This document shows positions 26,017 through 38,929 of a stretch of 64,000 nt of DNA, piece by piece. Under the pieces are notes generated by a model. That model was not told the origin of the DNA, did no database searches, and worked only from the letters and a program-made list of their open reading frames with translations. The number at the start of each line of letters is the position of its first letter. Position 1 is the first letter of the stretch. Location of the stretch: the NCBI RefSeq assembly GCF_000002235.5, contig NW_022145604.1:241097-305096 (forward strand). The letters run 5' to 3'. A program made the translations under genes and the position numbers. This DNA is from Strongylocentrotus purpuratus. Its lineage: Eukaryota > Echinodermata > Echinoidea > Camarodonta > Strongylocentrotidae.

Positions 26017-28022
26017 GTGTAGCCTGTAGGGCCTCTGTATCATTTGTATCTTAAATAACAACCTTTATTCCCATACAGTTGTAATAATTAATTTTCAGTT
26101 CGTCGGCTATACAGTGCAACTACAAAGCTCTGAATCTGTGTTATCAATGTACACAGGTAAACAAATTGTTGGGACCTACATAATTATGTTCATGGTAGAT
26201 ACACACGTACTGTATGCTAATGCTATGAAAAACACATTTCTATAAATGAAATATATTTGAGAAAACATGCATTCATGATGCTGCAAGCAGACATCACATG
26301 TAGGCCTACTCTAGCATGTACATTACAAACTTACATGTAAATAACTAAATTGAGACATTTGGATAATAATCGATGAAGTACAGTGTAAATGTACACTGTA
26401 CATGTCAAAGGGCAATAAACACACCACCAATCTCCATCTACTGTACCTTCACTGGGAAACTTCTCATTGTAGAAAAATGCTTTATATGGGCTGAGATGAA
26501 TTGACTCTCAGTCTCTGTGGCTCTGAGAGAAAGTCCAATAAACGAATTAGGATGAGAGGGCTAGTAACTGGTACCTGCTGATTCTTAGTAAGACACTGAA
26601 AGACTTTCATGGTCTATTTCACAGACTCTCTTGTCCTCTAAATACACATCAAAGATTAAATGGTGAATACGCAGTGCAGACAAAGATGGTGGCCTATGAT
26701 ACAATGTATTAAGAACATGTACTGTACATGTACATGTTTCATGCGCTCATTTACTCATTTTCATAATTTTGAAAAATTAATATGAAATGTGAAGAAAACA
26801 AGTATTTTGATTCTCAGTTTTGAAAATTGCAAAACATATTTCAGTGACAAGTACAGGGTGTACATGTACATGTTTACTCTACAGCTACATGTAAATTGTA
26901 ATGTAGCTCTGCATGTGTACATTACATCATATAGAATCTACATGTTCATGTACTGAAGATGCTAGGCATTTTATGTATGATACTAGACATGAAAAACTAC
27001 ATGCACAAGTTAACAAGTTGGCCAGTCTTACAGGCCTATCTTGGTGTACATTCCTCTGTATAAAGGAAACTGAATTTCAAATGGGATCATATTGATTCAC
27101 TATACAGTGTACAGTGCAATCAATACAAGTAATTGAGTGATCTCTGCAAGGCTGATGGTCAGTCTATAGACTTACAAGACTGACATTGTGTATGTAGGTC
27201 CAACAGATAGCGCTAGCAGTAGCTCTATTCAGGAACACTACAATAGGAACAATCTAAGTGTGTTATGTTTCCTTTATTACCTCACTCAAATGTATACCGC
27301 CGAGGTGGAAGGCCAGGGGGTTGGCACTGTTTGGTGGGATCTGCCTTATAGTAACCTTGGCATATCTTTCATTCAAAGGAAATTGGTAAATAGTATTGGG
27401 ATTACAATGCACATGTACAATAATCACATGTACATGTGCTATGTACAAAACTGTACGCATTACTATCTATAGCAAGGAGGGCTTGTATTTGAGTCTGAGA
27501 TGTGCATAGTGTGTACAAAGTTTCATGCCGGCTGCCATCTCAAATGCCGTGCTTGTAAATAGCATGTACCTACTGTACATACGTACACATATATTGTGAA
27601 ATAACTTCACCTACATGATTGTAGCTGTACAATAAAGACAATAAGCTAATTGCAATCTTCCCTCTCCTTTACATCCATGTAATAAAAAACTACAATGTCC
27701 ATTGTTTGTAAACAAAACAGAGCTCCCTGGATTGAAGTGGCCCTACAATGTGGGGTCTGTATTCATGTGTGTGTGTACTGTGTGGTTTGTGCAATGTGAG
27801 CTGAATATCAACTGCACACATACACACAACTCCTAGAGCACACACATGTAATCATGGGCTGTGCATAATGTACAAAGACCTAACCACATAATCCCAGGGC
27901 ATACATGCTGTGTCTGTGCATTGGGTGAGAAGCTGACCTTGAACTGAATTCTTGAGGACAAGGTCACCCAATCAAGCATTGTGACATCATCAACCAAATG
28001 ATTGTGTCAGAAACAATAGGCC

Positions 28023-28054
<32 letters not shown>

Positions 28055-28451
28055 GGGGGGGGGGCATTGGAGAGGTGAAGTCTCACTCTATATTTTGTTT
28101 CAGTGCACACTGAACTACTGTGAAGGTACAGTGTATGCCCAAAGAGTGCTGGTATCTCTTTGGCATGCCTATACTTTTACTATTTGGCAATACCCTTATG
28201 GATAGACAACTTTGTGAATGAGATCAGAAAGAGTTGATAGTTTGAGCCCTCTGGCTCTATCACCCAATATCCCCTTCAATATTGACTTGGAAATCAATAC
28301 CTAAAGAAGTTCATTCACCCGGCCTATCTACAGTACATGTACATACTTCAATTAAACTCCCAGTTATATAGCCTCTGTTTATAGACAAGTACAAGTTCAA
28401 CCAGATCCAGTACAGAGGCAGAGTCAGCTCATTATGATAGGGGGCCAGAAC
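26017..28451. other. Intron, no gene recognised
   Basis: Very rich in TACATGTACATGTA-type palindromes, for example near 26380-26405, 26715-26735 and 27410-27440. The frame at 27188-27472 has no family resemblance. Confidence 0.5.
28023..28063. repeat. (GA)n microsatellite followed by a G run
   Basis: About 12 GA units, then GGGAGAGAGG and a run of 10 G. Confidence 0.95.
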
Positions 28452-28619
28452 CAGGGAAAAAAGTAATATTTATTTTCCAGGGGCTACTTTTCAAGCTTGC
28501 CTGCATGAAAATAACATTCTAAAATTTGTTTTGCATTGAACTCTATACAAATTTACAGGGGCTCTTTTCTGATTTTCGGGGGCTAATTCGACCCTAGCCC
28601 CCGTGTATTTTTTTCATTG
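28452..28619. mobile_element. hAT-like MITE (168 bp), sibling of 17483-17624
   Basis: Begins CAGGGAAAAAAGTAAT and ends GTATTTTTTTCATTG. The flanks GCCAGAAC (28444-28451) and GCTAGAAC (28620-28627) match at 7 of 8 bases. It shares the GGGGCTCTTTT interior and the GCCCC.GTG block near the right end with the 17.5-kb copy. Confidence 0.8.
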
Positions 28620-29196
28620 GCTAGAACCCTAGCTAAAATTGTACTATCTACTATTCCTTAGGCTTAGTTCATCATTTCATTTTCATCCCAAGTAGTATTA
28701 CCAACTACCCCATACGCAGAAAGAACTTGAGCATGAAATTGCAATTAGTTGAGGCAGCCATTCCATACTGGTGAAGTCAAATCATGCTGGCTTAGCGCAC
28801 CATGTTGAACCAAAGAGATGTTATTGGTCTTGCATTCAGGTGTACTATGTTTATCCATCTCCCACTGTCAATGCACTTCTAATAATAAGAGTAATACCAA
28901 TAGCATTTAGCTCTCCTTGAAGTAATTAAGCATGACCGAGACTACACATGTGTGCCTGTTTAAAATACGACATGTATTTGTTGAACAAATAATTTACAGG
29001 TGCCTGGAAGTCAGGCTAAATGATTATCAATTTATCAAATATCTTTCACAGTATGGTGCTGAGTGGTTAACTGCATTCTGTATTTCAGACCAAATTACAC
29101 TCAGTCCATCACATTCACCTACTCAACTCAACAGTGTGAGTGTACAAGACCACCAACATCACAACATGTTAGTATTTTTTTCTGGAATTCATTTAA

Positions 29197-29662
29197 AGGG
29201 AAGGTCCATCCTGATATTAAGTTCATTTTAATAAAAAAAGAAAGAAAAAAGAGAACAGATCAATGAAAGTTTGAGCTATATATATATATATATATATATA
29301 TCTGATTAAAAATAAGAAAGTTATTAATTTTTGTAGGTGCGATCAATCAAACACAAATTAGCAACTCTGTGACGTATCTTGCGAGCTCCCCTCCCATTCG
29401 CTATGTATATGTACTACTAAAATATGAGATGTTTCTATTTTTACTCTTAGAAAGAAAATTTCCAATCATACATTCACCCTAAATCTAATTTTTGCAAATT
29501 TGTTTTTGTATACAACCCCTGTATGAAAACAAATCTATCCCATCATCAATAACAAAGAAAATGAAAGTTTATTCAGGTTTCTATACCAAGCAAATTGGAC
29601 AGGAGCTCACAATATTTGTCTGCTTCTATTAAAACCAACTTACTATCAGGGTGGCCTCCCCC
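29197..29662. mobile_element. TTAA-target MITE (466 bp), Kolobok-like
   Basis: Left end AGGGAAGGTCCATCCTGATA, right end CTATCAGGGTGGCCTCCCCC, flanked by TTAA at 29193-29196 and 29663-29666. The inverted similarity continues into TTAAGTTCATTTTAATA against TATTAAAACCAACTTA. A (TA)n run at 29279-29302 lies inside. Noncoding. Confidence 0.82.
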
Positions 29663-31270
29663 TTAAAAAAAAAAGGAGAAATGACAAAAGCATGTACACC
29701 CATGTATGGTGCGTAAGAATAACTTTGTTGTCCTACTTTTTGATAATTCTTTCAATCGTATTCTGAGTATATGGTTGGTGTGGCATGACAGGACCTCTTT
29801 TGTCTGCTTTTCACATGTCCTTTCAAACTTCTGTGAATCTCATTTACAATGAGAACTGGCTTGGACCGTACAGTGTATGTAGACTCCACAATGCAGCCAG
29901 CGCAGTACAGCTTGCTTGTGTCACCTAACGGTACCCACGATGAAATTAGATTACCTACACTGTACATATTCCCACTCATTCTCATCAAGCTAGTCTGGTT
30001 TTAAGGCTGGAGACTACCCTCCCCCCCCCCCCTCCCCTCCTTTCCCCAATCACAATGAATAAATAATTTTTTGGTCCATGTCTTGCATACATGTACATTG
30101 TACAGTATGTTCGTTCACTCTGGATTCTGGATACACCGATACACCTGTACTGCACATGGAAAGTTAGCTATTAAACCATGACAGTATGCTTCTACACAAC
30201 TGCTACTGGTCGAATAAATATCTTCACCTGGAAGTTATAATATATTATCCTTGTGCAAAATCAGTTTAAAACTTTCACAATAGCATGTTAAGCACTGATT
30301 CAACAAACAGCAAGATCAGTGAGCACATTTTTTCTCCTAATTGCAATGTACACTGTACATGTAATTTCTCCATGCAACTAAAATATGACCATTAAGTAAA
30401 CAGGAACTCATGTTTTATATTAATGAGAGAAACATAAATCAAGCTTTATCAAAATGTTGAAACTTGAAACCAAAAGTGAATATATATCACGGTCATTGAT
30501 TTGTAATCAGAGCACACTTCCTTCAACCACAAAGAGAGGGAAACTGAATAATGTATACACGTGTGCATACAGTGCATTGTGCAAACTCCATAAATCAAAG
30601 GCACAGTGAACATTGATGGCATTCATTCATACCTACATGTAGACCTCTTGATTACTTACATGTACACGTTTGTCCTAACTTCATGTACACTGTACAGGGA
30701 CATGTAATGTAGGCATGACTGTATGTTTGGTGAATGTACATTGGCCCAATTCATACAAGGAAGTCTAGCAATTAAAGTGTTTTGTTACATGTATTAAAGG
30801 AAGACAATGTCCTTGAGGTTGCATACATTTAACATACATGTACAGGTGTATACACATCTACATGTAACAATAAGCCTTGAAAACTTATCCACACAATCAA
30901 AATGGACCTTCATGTATAAAATGAAGTAGCATTTACCGAGGAAAAAGAAGAAGAATTCATTTAGCTTGAGCTGGCAGCCAATGATTAGCAACACAATCTT
31001 GCACAATTCTAAATGTTTCAACATGTATAACCGGATTTATTCATTTGATCAAAAAATGATATAACCATGGCTACATTAGTATGGTTCTCTGGTATGATGG
31101 TATCACTATTCACTATCAAGAGTAGTGAATGATCTAGATCTTTCATCCTTGGATAAAATACATTGTGCACTAGATGGAAAAGGGACCTTTTATGTATGTT
31201 GGAGGGCATTTACACTTTACAGCCTTATTCTCATACCCCCTTTTCGATGACCAAGATACACACAATGCTA
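29663..31270. other. Intron, no gene recognised
   Basis: Contains a poly-C run at 30019-30032. The frames at 29752-29988 and 30794-31024 (minus) have no family resemblance. The second could use a GTAAAT donor, but its phase does not fit exon 2. Confidence 0.5.
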
Positions 31271-31669
31271 CAGGGCAATTCCACGGTAACGGAAGGACAC
31301 TCAGACAAGATTTTTGAACTTCAGGTTCATACTAAAAGAACTGTTTTATTAGTATAAGATGTGAAACAGTACAGATATAATACCTATATAAGTGCCTTTA
31401 ATTCTCCCCCAAAAAATTGTCATTATAGTTAAGTAGTTTAAGAATGTGCATATTAATTATCTCGGTAACGGAAGGACATAAAAATGGACATGGTTTTTCC
31501 AGTTAATTAGTGTTTATCCAAACTTTGTGAAGTTGATGAAGCTTTCCACTTGACTGAAACACATTTTGTTCCCCATAGTTTAATACATACTAATAAAACA
31601 TTTCTTTTAGTATGAACCTGAAGTTCAAAAATCTTGTCTGAGTGTCCTTCCGTTACCGTGGAATTGCCC
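31271..31669. mobile_element. MITE with about 65-bp terminal inverted repeats (399 bp)
   Basis: Left GGGCAATTCCACGGTAACGG and right CCGTTACCGTGGAATTGCCC are perfect complements. Complementarity continues through AAGATTTTTGAACTTCAGG to ACTAAAAGAA. TA flanks both ends (within TACAGGGC and GCCCTACA), suggesting a TA target. A third copy of CGGTAACGGAAGGACA sits in the middle near 31463. Confidence 0.88.
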
Positions 31670-33073
31670 TACATGTATGAAAAGGAAAAGTCTACACTGT
31701 ACAAATGTATGTCTATTTTTGAAAGTTATATGCATATTGTCTGTTAAATTACATGAATTACCCAAATAAATTACTTGCATGTTGTACCGCATATTTGTTT
31801 TAATTTGTTGCGTTTTCTGGTGTTGTTGTTTTTTTTTAGGGGGGGGGGGGAGGGATGGACATGAAATAAAGAGAAGTAGTTGTGTGGTTCAATGTACAGT
31901 GTACTATGCTGATAAAGTAAAATAAAATATATTAATCTGAGATGAAATGAATATCCTAGGCATGATTGCTTAGTGACGCATACAAAATTCTAACAAAATT
32001 ACTTCAATAAATCTATTAAAGTTGTTATCTTGTAAAAAGACACAACTCTTATAATGGACAATCAATTGAGAAATATAAATCAAATCTATCTAATAAATTG
32101 AATTATATTTAAACAATAGTTGAATTAGATTACAGTGTCTGGTGTACAGTGACAGGTACACGTACCGGTATGCATAGTGTACATATCCTGGTTGACAATT
32201 CAACGTAGGTACAGTACAAGCCATGACTCAGTCAGGGAGTGGATAATTAAACGTGAGTGTGTTTGCACAAACCAAATTAATTATCCAATGTTTACATGCA
32301 GGTCTGCTATTAAAGCTCTGCTATTAAAGCTCAGATTTGAAGTTTGAACTTTGAACATGTACAGTACATTGTACCTAATGAAAGAATGCATGTCATCCCA
32401 AACACATGAAGTATGAAAACAAACAATGTCAAAATGGGTCTATAATATGCAATCAAAATAACACAATAGTGTACACATTATTTGTACAAACACCCAAGGC
32501 TATTGATGCTCGTACTACATTGTCAACTATTAAACAATTGTTTTTCATTTTTCCATTTCTGTTTGGTGTTTTGTATGACTTGTGTGCATAACAAAGGTGA
32601 TTTATTTGCTGTACATGTACATAAATGTTAACTTATGTTATCCTCAAAATGTACATTGTGTGTACTTGTATTAAATGTACATGAATTGAATACTTTTTAA
32701 TTGATCAAGGAAAATATTTCAGTATTTTAAAACAAGTGAGACATTAATTTGCCCAGGCTACTTTGTTAGGTTTTTTTTCCTAAATTCCTGAGCTACACAT
32801 GATTCTTAGCTCTCTGCCTTAATTTGTTTTTCTCTCACTATATTCTACACTGATGTGTACACCCTGTGTGATGACTTTTAGAGCAACACATCATATATTC
32901 TTCACATAAACTTTGTCCAACATTTTGAGGAAAGTTTGAGTTGTTTTAGGCAGCGATTTACAAAAATACCAAGAGAGGACAGGTACATGTATGCGCTCTC
33001 ACATTGCCTGGCGAAAATCATCCAACGACGATGAAAACGCCATTAATTTCAACAACAACAACAACAAGCTCAC
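31670..33073. other. Intron, no gene recognised
   Basis: AT-rich. It has a poly-G tract (31840-31849), a duplicated 15-mer CTGCTATTAAAGCTC at 32307-32336, and an (AAC)n run at 33050-33067. Confidence 0.5.
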
Positions 33074-33830
33074 CCTGAAATAGAAGACTGGGTTTGAATC
33101 TTGGGTGCTTTCTTCCTTCTTCTCCTCCGGATAACACACCGTCAACACTGTGTTCGTATCTTGTCTGTTAGATTTGGCCTGGATTAATGTTCCAAATTGG
33201 ATCCTAAGAAGAGTCTGGTATCGAGTCACAGGGATCTGAGAGGACTCCATGTCCAAGTCTCCACCATCTCCCTTTACAGAGAATCTATTATGAAGCGTCC
33301 CGCATCAAACTACAACTTCACCAAACAACAAGCACACGTAGTGCTCACCGTCTACGTCTCAGAGGTAGAACACACAATAAAAGGAGTTTGCTGATCCAAC
33401 CGACCCAAACTTCTCCTTTATTTTCTTTCCTTGACTCCGGTAATGAACGACCTTTGGAATGTGTGCGCCTAGATGATTGATGTAGTAAGGGGGTTTCAGG
33501 CCAACTGGTGGGAGTACGCTGATTCGGTAATGCCTAAAGCACATGTCATATCGCTAAAGGACCTGTAAACATAGTTCTCCCTCTTAGAAAACAATTGATG
33601 AAAATAGTTAGTAGCTTGAGCACCCTGTGTGCTCTCCACTCCAATCGCTTGGGACTCTTTAACTTCCTTTACAATCCACGCATGCCAGCACCGCAGGAAG
33701 TTCTTATTTTCCATTAATTTCTATTTCTTGTCTTGAAGAATTTCCGTGTAATAGAGAGCCGTGTCATGAGGAAGGAAAGTGGACTTCCTAGCGAGGTATA
33801 TCCTGCCTCTATCATCAATAACATCTCTTT
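33074..33830 (-). pseudogene. Decayed coding-like stretch, unknown origin
   Basis: Over about 750 bp the minus strand shows protein-like composition (balanced charged and aromatic residues, GC above local background) spread over more than one reading frame with a few breaks. Recognisable pieces include ENKNFLRCWHAWIVKEVKE, GLKPPYYINHLGAHIPKVV and RYQTLLRIQFGTLIQAKSN. I do not recognise the family. It could be a processed copy of a host gene or part of an old mobile element. Its lower end coincides with a possible donor (AGG|GTGAGC), so a first-exon role for the last 59 codons cannot be excluded. The protein-like sequence continuing well upstream argues for a relic. Confidence 0.4.
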
Positions 33831-35579
33831 TTCAAATGGCTCGACCCTCCTGATTAAGCCCAATCTTTAAATATTCAAGCTACTTTTCTGTGATTGAAGT
33901 AAGCCTTATTATGGTTTAGTTGCTTTGTTGTTAGTTTGAATAGATTTTTTCTATCAATCATAAGAAGATTTGAAAACCTGTAACTAATGCCCTGTGAATA
34001 ACCCCTCAGAACAGGGTCAGTCTAGATGCTCACAATATCTACAATGTGTCACAAAACAAGGACTTGTTAACCGAGACAGACAGGATGCTGGTATACAATG
34101 TACATGTACATAAAAGCACAAGCAATTTGCAAACTTTTTGTTTAAACCAAAATAAATCAATGATTCAGATTTATTATTTTAAAGCTCCAAATAGTCATCA
34201 ATTATGATTACTTGTACAAAATGGAACTGATATTTATGAGCTCGACATACTATATGAAGACTTAATACTTTAAATGTACCTCTACATGTACATGTAATGT
34301 ACAGGAATTTCAGCTGAGGGTCTGTATTACGTACGATGTACATGTTCATATTTATAGACTACATGTTACTCACATTGAGTGATTGACCACACCGCTCTAT
34401 TGGATCATGGACCTACATGAACTACAAAGAAGATACAGGCTTGACATTCAGACAGGATTGCAGAATAAAACCACAGTAGTCTATTAGTAGATACATGGCT
34501 GGACCACTGTCAGTCACTGCATATGGCACAGTGTCTGAACTGCATAGACTACATTAAAAACGCTTTACTTCAGACAAAGTGAAAATCTTGTATGCATCAA
34601 ATTATAGAGTCTGTATGAGCAGACTACAGATTGTCTCGACTGCATCATTCATGTGCAGTATTAGTAAGCATGTGGAAATAATCTATTATTCAGACAGAAT
34701 GTGTTTAAAATCATTTTCCTCTTGAAAAGATAAACAGCAGTGTTTAAGATGGTCATGATAGCCCAGATTGCAGAATCTCAATTATTTCTCTCACAGGGTA
34801 CTGTTCATGATTTTGTCCATCTAAAGGTGTTTTTTTTTAAATAAACAATAAGTCTTAAAAGTTAAAACCATACATGTACATGTATGTTCATTCAAATTTG
34901 GCCTATTCTTCTAAAACAGGTTAAGTCCACATACCTACATGTGTGTACAGTGTCCATTAATACAGGTTGTTTATTTGCAGTTTAAAAACGAATGTGTTGG
35001 CGCCCTTGTGGTTCCAAACAGACAATACACTATAGCCAGGCCTACATTTGTACATGTACGTACATGTGTATACAGGACACGTTTTTAGGTTTTTATGATT
35101 TATAAAGGTGATGGACACTAAAATCAGGAATTTTTACGGGGCATACTATATTAATGAAGAATTGTTTTGGTGTCATTAATCACAACGGATAATAAACAGA
35201 GCGAGACAATGGTCACACCCTACTGATATGTATGAATGAAAAGCCCTCAGGCCTTCACCTATAATGGGTTGAAATAAAGGTTAATGTCTCGTCGTATCTT
35301 AGCAATTCACTGGTCTATGACCAGGTTACCCTTCCATATAATCCACTGTCACAAATACCTCATTTAGAAAAAAAATTGCAATGTTTTGCGCTCCCGTTTA
35401 CTCTTGTGCGGAAACATCACCGACTGAAAAGGTTATCCTGCACATGTAGTTTAGCACCTTGGGCACCTGGACAGGGGATAAGCATGCTTTTTGAAACTTA
35501 CATGTAAAAGTTTGCTTTAAACTGCAAGCAATCTTATGTTAAATGTAATATCTATTATGCCTTTAATACAGACACAATA
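33831..35579. other. Intron, no gene recognised
   Basis: AT-rich noncoding DNA with several TACATGTA palindromes and no open frames worth noting. Confidence 0.5.
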
Positions 35580-35863
35580 GGCCATTTTCGTAATGTAACT
35601 AAATTTAATGCACAAGTCTTTGTGCTCAATACAAATCATTTCACTCACCTGGTAAGAACAGTTGTATTTCAATAGTCAGAATGCAACTGCATGTATTAAG
35701 TGTTGCTAGGTAGGTCAAGCCATAATGTTTGTCCAACCTGGCAACAACTAATGTATGCAGTTCGGATTCTGTCTATTGAAATACTATTATTCTTATCATA
35801 ATTTGTATTGAGGCACTTCACAAAGACTTATGCATTTAATTTGGTTACATTACGAAAATGGCC
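35580..35863. mobile_element. TA-target MITE (284 bp)
   Basis: Left GGCCATTTTCGTAATGTAAC and right GTTACATTACGAAAATGGCC are perfect complements. The inverted repeat continues for about 50 bp (ATGCACAAGTCTTTGTG against CACAAAGACTTATGCAT). TA lies at 35578-35579 and 35864-35865. Confidence 0.88.
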
Positions 35864-35984
35864 TATTAACTTCAAGGTTTTGAATGCTTGCAGTAATTTG
35901 CAATAATGTACAATGACTGCTTGCAGTTTAAAACCTCAAACAGTTTGGTGTTTTGTGAATCCATGTCATTGTAATTCGTTTGCT

Positions 35985-36360
35985 GACGTGCGGACGTACG
36001 CGCACGCGCGCGATTTTTTACCTGAAACTAATGGGACTGATATTGACCTTAATCATGATAGATATGAAGAATAAATACCTTTTGGTTATGAAGATATGAT
36101 CATGGGTTGATTTTCTGAAAATTTCACAAAATGGCGCCTAGATGACATCATTAGTCAAGGTCAAGGTTGAAAACCTTACCGTGTTTTGTCCATACATGTA
36201 TGCCTATTCATACGTGTGCCAAATTTCAAGGTATTTGATTGAACCATTTCAAAGTTATCTTGTTAACAAAAAAGTGGGTAGAATTAAGAAAAATAAATAA
36301 TAAATAATAAATAAAGGCGATTTTAACAAAATTATAAGGTGTTCTGTATTAGATACAGCC
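35985..36360. repeat. Interspersed repeat, possible retroelement 3' region
   Basis: Starts in a GC-rich CpG block (GTACGCGCACGCGCGCG). It passes through AGTCAAGGTCAAGGTTGAAAA and ends in AAATAAATAATAAATAATAA followed by a unique flank. The layout suggests a SINE or LINE 3' part, but I cannot name the family. Confidence 0.35.
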
Positions 36361-36429
36361 CACCTGATAATAATTAAACATTTTTATATGGCACATAACA
36401 CATAGGCAAAATTGCATGTCTCTATGCAC

Positions 36430-37140
36430 TTTAAGAAAAGAAAAAAACAATGCACTGAGTTCATGATTCTGATTATTTATGAAGTGGTGAAGAGATATGT
36501 CTTCAGAGAATTGATAAAGGTTTTATAGGATCCTGTGCTTTTCAGATGTTCAGGCAACTTGTTCCACAAAAAAGCGGCTACATATGAAAAGGACCTTTCC
36601 CTGTATGATTTTGTCATTTTTTGTGGAACACAAAGCAGGGACTTGGAACTGGATGATAAATGATGGTATTATGGTACTATGGTATATTCACAGATGTAGC
36701 TGAGATGTTTACTTGAAATGTTACACCCCTTCCTTTTCCTGCTATTACAGGATAGCACAACCTCCTATAGTATTTGATAGGTCATGGAAAATCACAAGGT
36801 ACAATAACATGCTTACCTGGAATCCAGGGGTGTTTTTAATGAAATATCATTTCATCTCTTATTTCAGGGACATACACCTTCCAATTGGTCTTCGCAACAA
36901 ATACATAATCCATTATGACGCATCATACAACTTGTGAATCTGCACAGGCAACCAAAATAAAGCCAACTTTAAATACACATTGTTGGCCTACACTGTAATG
37001 TATTGCAGTGTTGGTGTCACCTATAGGTTTCCTATAATTTTGATGTTTGCTTTTCTATTGTACAAAACCTGTAATTCGGCTTTCGAGCCATGATTGATTT
37101 TTATTTCAATAAACCATTACTACTACAGTACTACTACTTC
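36430..37140 (+). repeat. Probable non-LTR retrotransposon remnant
   Basis: Contains GATGTTCAGGCAACTTGTTC followed by AAAGCGGCTACATATG, a block seen widely in invertebrate repeats. It ends TTTCAATAAACCATTACTAC and then (TAC)n, a retroelement-like 3' end with a polyadenylation-like signal. No intact frame. Assignment is by general appearance. Confidence 0.35.
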
Positions 37141-37996
37141 ATGTACCTACCAAATACACACAAACAAGTTCACCATACAGTACATACACAGTTCATGTAC
37201 ATTGTACATGTAGGGCCTTCAAGTTCATAGTGTATGAAAGTCTTGGAAGTGTGACTTGACAACTACGGTAGACTAAAATGTGCTCTTCCAAATCCAATCC
37301 AATACAGGAAGCCCCTTCAAATCTTAAATTCAGATCTAGTCAGCACTGACAGCAGATGAGTTAATCCTATTTAATCCCGCTTAATCCCAGATTAGACATT
37401 GCTTAAAAATGATGTGGGCCAGCTTCAAGATTAAAAGTTCACTGACCTACATTGTAAAGGATAGGAAATGAAACAGTCCTGTACAAACATTTGAAAACAT
37501 ATGAGGCACAATACAAGAAACTGCATGTACGGAAACTGTATATTACCACTAGATACAATGTAAGGCCTAAAAAAAAAGATGTTGTATTGCCCTTATACAT
37601 GTAGGTGTCAAAACATGGGTCGGTTGGTAGGTCAGAATTTTGTTTTCTTTTTCTGACTCTTTGGGCTGGTATTTCTCAGTTTTGAATGCTACATTTTTTT
37701 CCTAAAAAACAGTTAAATAAAAAAAAAAATTAAAAGCCGACCGTAGATTTCAAGATTTTGGGGGCGGTTTGCAAAGGGTCATATAACATCTTTCTTTTTT
37801 TACGCCTAATGGATTCAAAATTTAAAAACAGGAGAAAGATCATGAAGTTGTACAGTACACAATGTACAAGGAGGTTCAATAACCCTTCTTTATTTACTTT
37901 TCATTATAGAATATTTAAGATTAAATCAAAGAATTTAATTCAGGCTAATAATCATTGTATTTGGCAAGATTTCTAGAATATGATGATTAGACTTAC

Positions 37997-38035
37997 CTCA
38001 GGTGAAGATCCTTGTCCTACGTTGTACGTCGCCAT
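37997..38035 (-). CDS. ARHGAP21/23-like exon 1, start codon
   Basis: Encodes MATYNVGQGSSPE and ends at a strong donor (CCTGAG|GTAAGT) in phase 0, which fits exon 2 (8184-8343) beginning DSDHQDPL. Human ARHGAP21 also begins with MAT and a short hydrophilic stretch before the PDZ domain. The implied first intron is about 29.7 kb, large but usual for this gene family. The upstream 5' UTR and promoter (38.04 kb onward) show no clear TATA box. Start choice: it is the ATG nearest the donor and in phase. Confidence 0.65.
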
Positions 38036-38929
38036 ACCCCCAGTACACGATGGCCAACCACAGCTATAAATCCAATGTTAGAGGGTCCAGTGTATATCTG
38101 AACCTGTCTGATAAAATAATGTTTCAGGGCACGGCAGCCCTTTAGTGTTTCAACACTGGCAAAACACCATCGTTAGATGAGAATCCAAATTATCAGAGGC
38201 GATACAAAAATGTTAATGAGTTCATGGTTGATTCACCCCCACACATATCATCCAGTGTGGCATTGGGTGCATTCCTATTCCGCTTTGACTGCCTTGATAA
38301 TCCTTCTGACTCTCTGACTGTGTGATTCAATGGAGCAGGACTCCCAATGTCATGATGGTAGGATCGGTCGGTTGAGAGGATAGGATGCCGGCCCACTCTG
38401 CCTTGATCACTCAGCTCTGCATTCTTGGTACACAGAGTGAATGGATGATGCCCCTCATGCATGCAGCCAGCAGCCAGTAGCAGGCACGGTGTACTCACTC
38501 ACTAATTACTATCCATAAACTGATGCCGGTCTTGTAGAGGGCCACTGAGCTGAGGAAGTCTATCTTGTCCTGTTTATCATAAGCAAGAGAGGAAAGCAAA
38601 ACAGGAATCAGATCACTTGCAGTTTATGAACAAAATTTAAAGTGCAAGTGAGAGGGCAAGGCAATATATAGGTCAGTGTTCAAATATGATTTACATGTAC
38701 ATGTAGGAATCAACTGAGATGATGTCCAGAGCCAGAGCCAGAGGTAGTCACCACATGCATCCTTTAGTTTCACTTTCAAAATAAGTCTGCATGTCTGGAG
38801 GTTTTTAGTTATCTTCATTTCTTAGCAGCACAAGTTTAATATTCACTTGTTATTCAGTTTCAATGTTTTTATCTTCTGCATAATTTATTAAATGGCCTTG
38901 TCTGCACTCCCTACACCAACAATTTTTAA
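38036..38929 (-). other. Likely 5' UTR and promoter side of the ARHGAP-like gene
   Basis: If 37997-38035 is the start exon, this is its upstream region on the minus strand. Base composition is less AT-rich than the introns, but I see no TATA box, initiator or CpG island that I would annotate. The frame at 38193-38498 has no ATG at its head and no family resemblance. Confidence 0.35.

Noticed and set aside
27188-27472. 94-codon plus-strand frame
   Set aside because: Crosses TACATGTA-rich DNA, no domain, no splice context.
30944-31022. Possible first exon with GTAAAT donor on the minus strand
   Set aside because: Phase 1, not compatible with exon 2, and the peptide is a Phe run from poly-TTC.
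33074-33250. Fourth alternative first exon of the RhoGAP gene (ATG to AGG|GTGAGC, phase 0)
   Set aside because: Protein-like sequence continues well upstream of this ATG, so it looks like the end of a decayed coding relic. Kept only as an alternative in the feature text.
38193-38498. 101-codon minus-strand frame upstream of the start exon
   Set aside because: No ATG at its beginning, no family resemblance; more likely 5' UTR or noncoding.
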